Source: Pampus argenteus (lineage: Eukaryota > Chordata > Actinopteri > Scombriformes > Stromateidae). Taken from it: DNA of 64,000 nucleotides. Below are positions 60,240 through 64,000 of this stretch, in pieces. A program made the position numbers and the translations under genes. Where the stretch lies: contig CM072863.1 of NCBI GenBank assembly GCA_036937835.1, positions 3,095,001 through 3,159,000 on the forward strand. The letters run 5' to 3'. The notes beneath the pieces are model-generated. The model searched no databases and was not told the DNA's origin. It saw only the letters and a program-made list of their open reading frames with translations. Position 1 is the stretch's first letter, and every line of letters begins with the position of its first letter.

Positions 60240-61796
60240 TCATTCATTCATATAGTGACGAATAAAAGAGTGCTTAAATTTGATTAAATTAATCATCAGA
60301 TCATCGCTGTCATCATCGCTGTCATCATCGCTGTCATTATCGCTGTCATCATCGCTGTCATCATCGCTGTCATCATCGCTGTCATCATCGCTGTCATCAT
60401 CGTCGTCCTCGTCGTCATCATCATCCTTTGGTAAAATCTTAATTGGTAGTTCACCCCCATTATGAATACATGGAAACAACTTCTGGATGAAAGTCTCTCT
60501 GTAGGTATGTATGTCTGCTTCAGTGTCAGGATCATAAAATGACAGTTTTCCTTCGTCCCAGTCCAGATGGACTCTGATCCTCTGGAGCTTCTTCTTCACT
60601 CGGAGAACAACTTCTTCATCTGCTGCAGACAATGCTTTGTATTTACCATCAGAGAAATGAATCATACAACCTACAATCTCTTCCTCCTCTTCTCTCACTG
60701 AAGTCTTAGTTACGACACCCAGGGCCCAGTCTGTACTGTCTCCAACCTCAACGTCCCAGCTGTGAGTCCCTGAGCTGAAGCCCTTAGAGCCCAGGACACC
60801 CCTGTGTTGATCAAACCTCTCTGGGTTATCAGGAAGTTTCTGTCTCTGTCCTCGTCTCACACTGGTCAGATCCTCAGACATGATGAGTTCTGCATCAGCA
60901 GTGTTTGGATCCAGAATCACAGGAGTGTAGGAGACCATCTCCTTCATGTTGCTCCAGATGTTGAAGGTCAGGTTGCCCAGGTGTTTGGCCACATCTATCA
61001 GAGCTCCTGAGAGCAGCTCTGGATCATCCAGCAGGGGGCGCTGCTGGACTCTTTTCACTGCAGCCTTGTAGTTCTGCAGGAATGAGACGTCTTCAGCTCT
61101 CAGTGTGTCCTCTGTGGCTCTGATTGTGTGTGAAAGAGCTGCTGTCTCTCTGCTCAGAGCCTCAATCTTCTCCTTCATCCTCTGACTCTTCTGCTCCTCT
61201 TCCTCCCTCAGAGCAGCGATCCTGGCCTCCTCTTCCTCTTGTAGAAACTGGTGAAGCTTCTTAAACTGCTCTTTAATCTGTCTCTCTGTGTCTCTGGTCT
61301 GGACCTTAATGTATTCTGCTGTTTGATCACAGTTTCCTTGAACTTGTTTGAAGAGCTTCAGTTTGTCCTGTAAGGGCTTCAGGGATTTCTGGAGCTCCTC
61401 TTTGTGATGCTGTGCAGCTTCATCGATGGGTCTGAATCTGTGGTTGTTGTGTCTCTTTGAATCTCTGCAGACGACACACACTGGCTGCTGATGGTTCAGA
61501 CAGAAGAGTTTGAGTTTCTCAGAGTGCAGCCTGCAGAGAGACTCAGACCCTGATGAAGCTCTCTGATCTCTCTCCAGTGAAAAGGCCTCACACAGGTTCT
61601 TTAATGCCAAGTTACGTGGTGGATCGCTCCTTGATGATCTTCTCTTACAAACTGGACACTCCTTAGTTGGTTTCTCTCTCCACCAGTTCTTCAGACACTC
61701 TTTACAGAAGCTGTGGCTGCATGTCAGGACAACTGGATCTTTATAGATGTCCTGGCAGACAGAACAGTAGAGATCCTCTTCAACCTGGGAAGACAT
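60240..61796 (-). CDS. TRIM35-like E3 ubiquitin ligase (RING, B-box, coiled coil, PRY-SPRY) with Asp/Ser tail
   Basis: Intact single-exon gene of 518 codons. Seen: a C3HC4 RING at residues 11-50 (C11, C14, C26, H28, C31, C34, C47, C50), a B-box 2 at 88-119 (C88, H91, C99, H102, C107, C110, H116, H119), a charged coiled coil about 125-250, and a PRY-SPRY about 285-455 with the LDPNTA, WDVEV and LDWDEGKLSFYD motifs. An Asp/Ser tail at 458-499 and a short basic end (500-518) follow. I chose the ATG at 61796 (A at -3) rather than an in-frame ATG 51 codons upstream, because the RING starts 10 residues after it and the upstream part reads through the conserved promoter. In this family the RING transfers ubiquitin and SPRY binds partners, usually in the cytosol, often in innate immunity. 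Lack of introns and the acidic tail are unusual for mammalian TRIM35. Membership of the fish TRIM35-like/A33-like group is confident; orthology to one gene is not claimed. Confidence 0.93.
   Translation of the reverse strand: MSSQVEEDLYCSVCQDIYKDPVVLTCSHSFCKECLKNWWREKPTKECPVCKRRSSRSDPPRNLALKNLCEAFSLERDQRASSGSESLCRLHSEKLKLFCLNHQQPVCVVCRDSKRHNNHRFRPIDEAAQHHKEELQKSLKPLQDKLKLFKQVQGNCDQTAEYIKVQTRDTERQIKEQFKKLHQFLQEEEEARIAALREEEEQKSQRMKEKIEALSRETAALSHTIRATEDTLRAEDVSFLQNYKAAVKRVQQRPLLDDPELLSGALIDVAKHLGNLTFNIWSNMKEMVSYTPVILDPNTADAELIMSEDLTSVRRGQRQKLPDNPERFDQHRGVLGSKGFSSGTHSWDVEVGDSTDWALGVVTKTSVREEEEEIVGCMIHFSDGKYKALSAADEEVVLRVKKKLQRIRVHLDWDEGKLSFYDPDTEADIHTYRETFIQKLFPCIHNGGELPIKILPKDDDDDEDDDDDSDDDSDDDSDDDSDDDSDNDSDDDSDDDSDDLMINLIKFKHSFIRHYMNE
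60295..60425 (-). repeat. 12-bp coding repeat for the Asp/Ser tail of the TRIM gene
   Basis: About eight copies of a 12-bp unit (plus-strand ATCGCTGTCATC) encode a run of Asp-Ser-Asp-Asp, next to pure Asp codons. It lies inside the reading frame between the SPRY domain and the last 19 residues. The same position in the broken paralogue carries a plain ATC triplet array, so the tail began as, or decayed to, an Asp-codon microsatellite. Confidence 0.9.
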
Positions 61797-61985
61797 TTTC
61801 ACTCTGAATAAACTCTTTGAGAGTAATAAGTTTAGTCTGCAGGAGGATCTTATATTCTTTTTCTCAGGCGTATGCCTCCTCCCACTGTAAGTGGGTGTGG
61901 GTTTCCTGTTTGAAACTACGCGACCTCCGTTATGTAGTTTTTTGGTCATGCTCAGCTCGATGTCAGTTTCATTTTAACCCTCTAA
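61797..61985 (-). promoter_or_regulatory. Promoter and 5' leader of the TRIM35-like gene
   Basis: Reading the minus strand, a TATA-like element (AATATAAGAT, + positions 61849-61858) lies about 55 bases before the ATG, so a start near 61820 would leave a 5' leader of about 25 nt. Upstream are a GGGAGGAGG purine box (near 61872-61884) and GAAACTGA (near 61966-61973), an IRF-type half site. The stretch 61826-61960 matches the 5' side of the broken paralogue (54163-54266), including TATA and purine box, while sequence outside does not, which supports a functional promoter. Interferon control is inference from one half site. Confidence 0.5.
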
Positions 61986-63524
61986 TGCACAACATGGATC
62001 AAAAGTAAAAACATGTATAATCTGTCGCCAACAGAACAAGTATTGGAAAGGGAGTCGTTCTGGTTTCCATTCGTTGTCCATTCAGTACTATTCGTCCGAG
62101 TACTATTGATCAATCACATTTTAGCAGGCTTTGGTTGAATGCAGGCAAGCAGCCTGTGTGTAGAGCAAAGACGCAACACATTTGCCAAACTTTTATCTTG
62201 GAGCCGAATTTTGAATGCAACACTTTTTTTTATCACTACGACTATTATTATCATAAATCCAACAAAGTTGGACTTTCCTATATTACAGAGGTATTTCTTT
62301 GATTTATATTTAGATGAAAGTGGTTGATACAAACATTCAGTCAGAGAATAAAGGTGAAACTTTGATTCAACCCATCAACAAATATACGACTAAATAGTAG
62401 AACAAATAAAACCCAAAAACCTGTCACTGTTTTCTAGTTACGGGTCTTATTTGAGTTTCTGGAGAACAATCTGGTAGTAAGGTCACCCCTGATGTGGTCT
62501 GAGCCCTCTGGTGGTTCAGACTGGAACTGCAGCTGGTGCAACACTGCTGCAACACACCTGCCACACACACACACACACACACACACACAGATTTATGCCG
62601 AGTCACTGTCATGTGGAGTCTGAGTCACCAAGCAGCTGCCACACACAGAGAAAGTATGTGGGTCAGTCTGACGCAACGCTGTCACATCAGTTTGTCTGTA
62701 ACGATGACTAAGCACCTTATATGTGGACAGACTCACCTGTCTCTCTCTCTCTGTCTGTCTGTCTGTTAAAAGTGAATCTGACTCGACCAGTCTGTAAACA
62801 GTCTGACATCCACACAGTCTGGATGGAGAGTGTGTGTGTGTGTGTATATATATGTACTGTATGTATATGTGTGTGTAATCCAAGCCTCTCGCCTTCCACC
62901 TGTTGCCTCTGAGCATCACATGACTCTAATGAGGACAAAGACATGAGGACAAAAGAAAGAAAGAAAGAAAGAGATGTAAAAAGAGTCTGAATGAGTCATT
63001 ATTATGGGAGGTGATCATATTCATATCAAACAACTTTGACCTTAAACCTGAAGAAAACATTTCACACAATACAGCAGCTCTGTGTATTTGTACCACTTCT
63101 ACTAATAAAACAATTGTGATTACTCTAGTTATTATTATTATTATTAGTGAGGAAGTCCTTTGCAAGAAAAGGGGAAAAAGTCTAAAACAAAAGAATATAT
63201 GATGTAAATATTAATATTAAAATGATGAAATATTAAGTTGCAATTTTAGAAATTTGGACCCAGTATATCAAATTTTGACTTTCCGTGAATATTGTTTGTT
63301 ATTTATTCTTTTTTTTTTTTTTTTTTTTTTACTTTATCCTCTTTCCATACATTAACAACATGGAAAACAGGTGGGACCATGTTCAGTTCCTACAGACTCT
63401 GTGGATTAATCCACCGCTGAAAATAGTCCCCAAACAAATGTCTGGCTGTTTGAGCATCGTTAAAAAAAAAAAAACTACAGCAACAAGCTTTTTTTTAAAA
63501 AAAAATACCAAATCTTGTTTTTGA

Positions 63525-63555
<31 letters not shown>

Positions 63556-64000
63556 CCCATACAACTGAACCCATACAACTGACTTCTATTCAAAAATATT
63601 CAACCTGCTCTTTTGAAATACTTGATTGTGTCCAGGTGCTCATTTTGGAAATAATATTTCTGTGACTTTCTGAGCTTCTGTTTAAAGATTTTTTTTTTCT
63701 TGCCGACTGTGTTTGACCCTCGCAGGATGCTGTCATGCAATATTTCAGCGAGTAAAAATTCCTTTGATGCTCATATGGACACTTTTGTTTTGAAAAAAAA
63801 TTGTGAATCTTTCCTTTAAAGTGTGTTAAGAGGGAGAAACTGCAGATCGGTTCTGGTTTGAGCCACCGAGGTCAACAAGGTTGTGTGAGTGTGTGTCTTC
63901 TTCTGGCAGCAGCATGTTTCTCAGATGGAAAATAACTCACCGAGATGATCTTAAAGTGACAACACACACACAGAGAGGGCCCAGTGAGTTCAAATTACAC
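61986..64000. other. Non-coding stretch upstream of the TRIM gene
   Basis: No gene supported. CA tract at 62563-62589, TG/TA tract at 62829-62875, T homopolymer runs at 63309-63330 and 63525-63548. TTGTGAATCTTTCCTTTAAA near 63801 resembles TTGTGAGCCTTTCCTTTAAA of the repeat block (54968, 56350, 58638). Confidence 0.45.

Noticed and set aside
60280..60465. Serine-rich frame on the plus strand
   Set aside because: It is the antisense of the Asp/Ser repeat of the TRIM gene.
61797..61949. Upstream in-frame ATG extending the TRIM protein by 51 residues
   Set aside because: The extension translates the TATA/purine-box promoter conserved with the dead copy, and the RING would start unusually late.

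Overview
This window looks like nuclear DNA of a ray-finned fish, most likely a percomorph. The evidence is its very high density of (CA)n/(GT)n and other microsatellites, AT-rich non-coding sequence, fish-type Tc1, hAT and Penelope-like transposon remnants, fish-type retroposon 3' ends, and one intact TRIM35-like gene of the kind expanded in teleosts. There are no bacterial operons, rRNA genes, CRISPR arrays or convincing tRNA genes. Nearly all short open frames are chance, often reading through CA/GT repeats as His-Thr or Cys-Val runs.

From 1 to about 53 kb the window is gene-poor. It holds dozens of microsatellites, long purine/pyrimidine tracts, an internally deleted Tc1/mariner element (9.66-10.38 kb) with a (GATA)n array expanded inside it, a second Tc1 remnant near 30.05 kb, interspersed retroposon pieces (17.46, 50.81 and 59.65 kb), and a dispersed repeat seen three times (0.08, 5.07 and 28.1 kb). 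A few GC- or motif-rich islands look like regulatory DNA or possible exons: an ISRE/ATG/splice-donor cluster at 1.72 kb, a CpG-rich island at 13.4-13.8 kb, paired GATA plus octamer sites at 15.4-15.6 kb, islands at 20.56, 21.9-22.4 and 23.3-23.4 kb, a possible last exon at 43.9-44.1 kb, and a GC-box/CCAAT/X-box cluster at 48.9-49.1 kb. All of these are hypotheses.

From 53.2 to 62 kb lies the structured part. An intact, intronless TRIM35-like E3 ligase gene (RING, B-box, coiled coil, PRY-SPRY, Asp/Ser tail) sits on the minus strand at 60.24-61.80 kb with a TATA-like promoter. A broken paralogue at 53.26-54.27 kb keeps the SPRY-side coding part and the promoter, but its RING/B-box/coiled-coil part has been replaced by about 230 bp that includes sequence from a neighbouring repeat block. 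Between them is a three-copy block of about 0.67-0.87 kb per copy, alternating with arrays of a 30-bp minisatellite (20, 4 and 19 units). Two copies share a nested hAT terminal fragment. A 5'-truncated Penelope-like element encoding a GIY-YIG endonuclease C-terminus has landed inside one array, with a perfect 16-bp inverted repeat at its truncated end.

The most novel material is this TRIM/minisatellite/transposon mosaic. Next come the repeat-encoded acidic tail of the TRIM protein, a 36-bp near-perfect hairpin at 43.0 kb, and an unexpectedly high number of perfect DR1 nuclear-receptor motifs scattered over the window.
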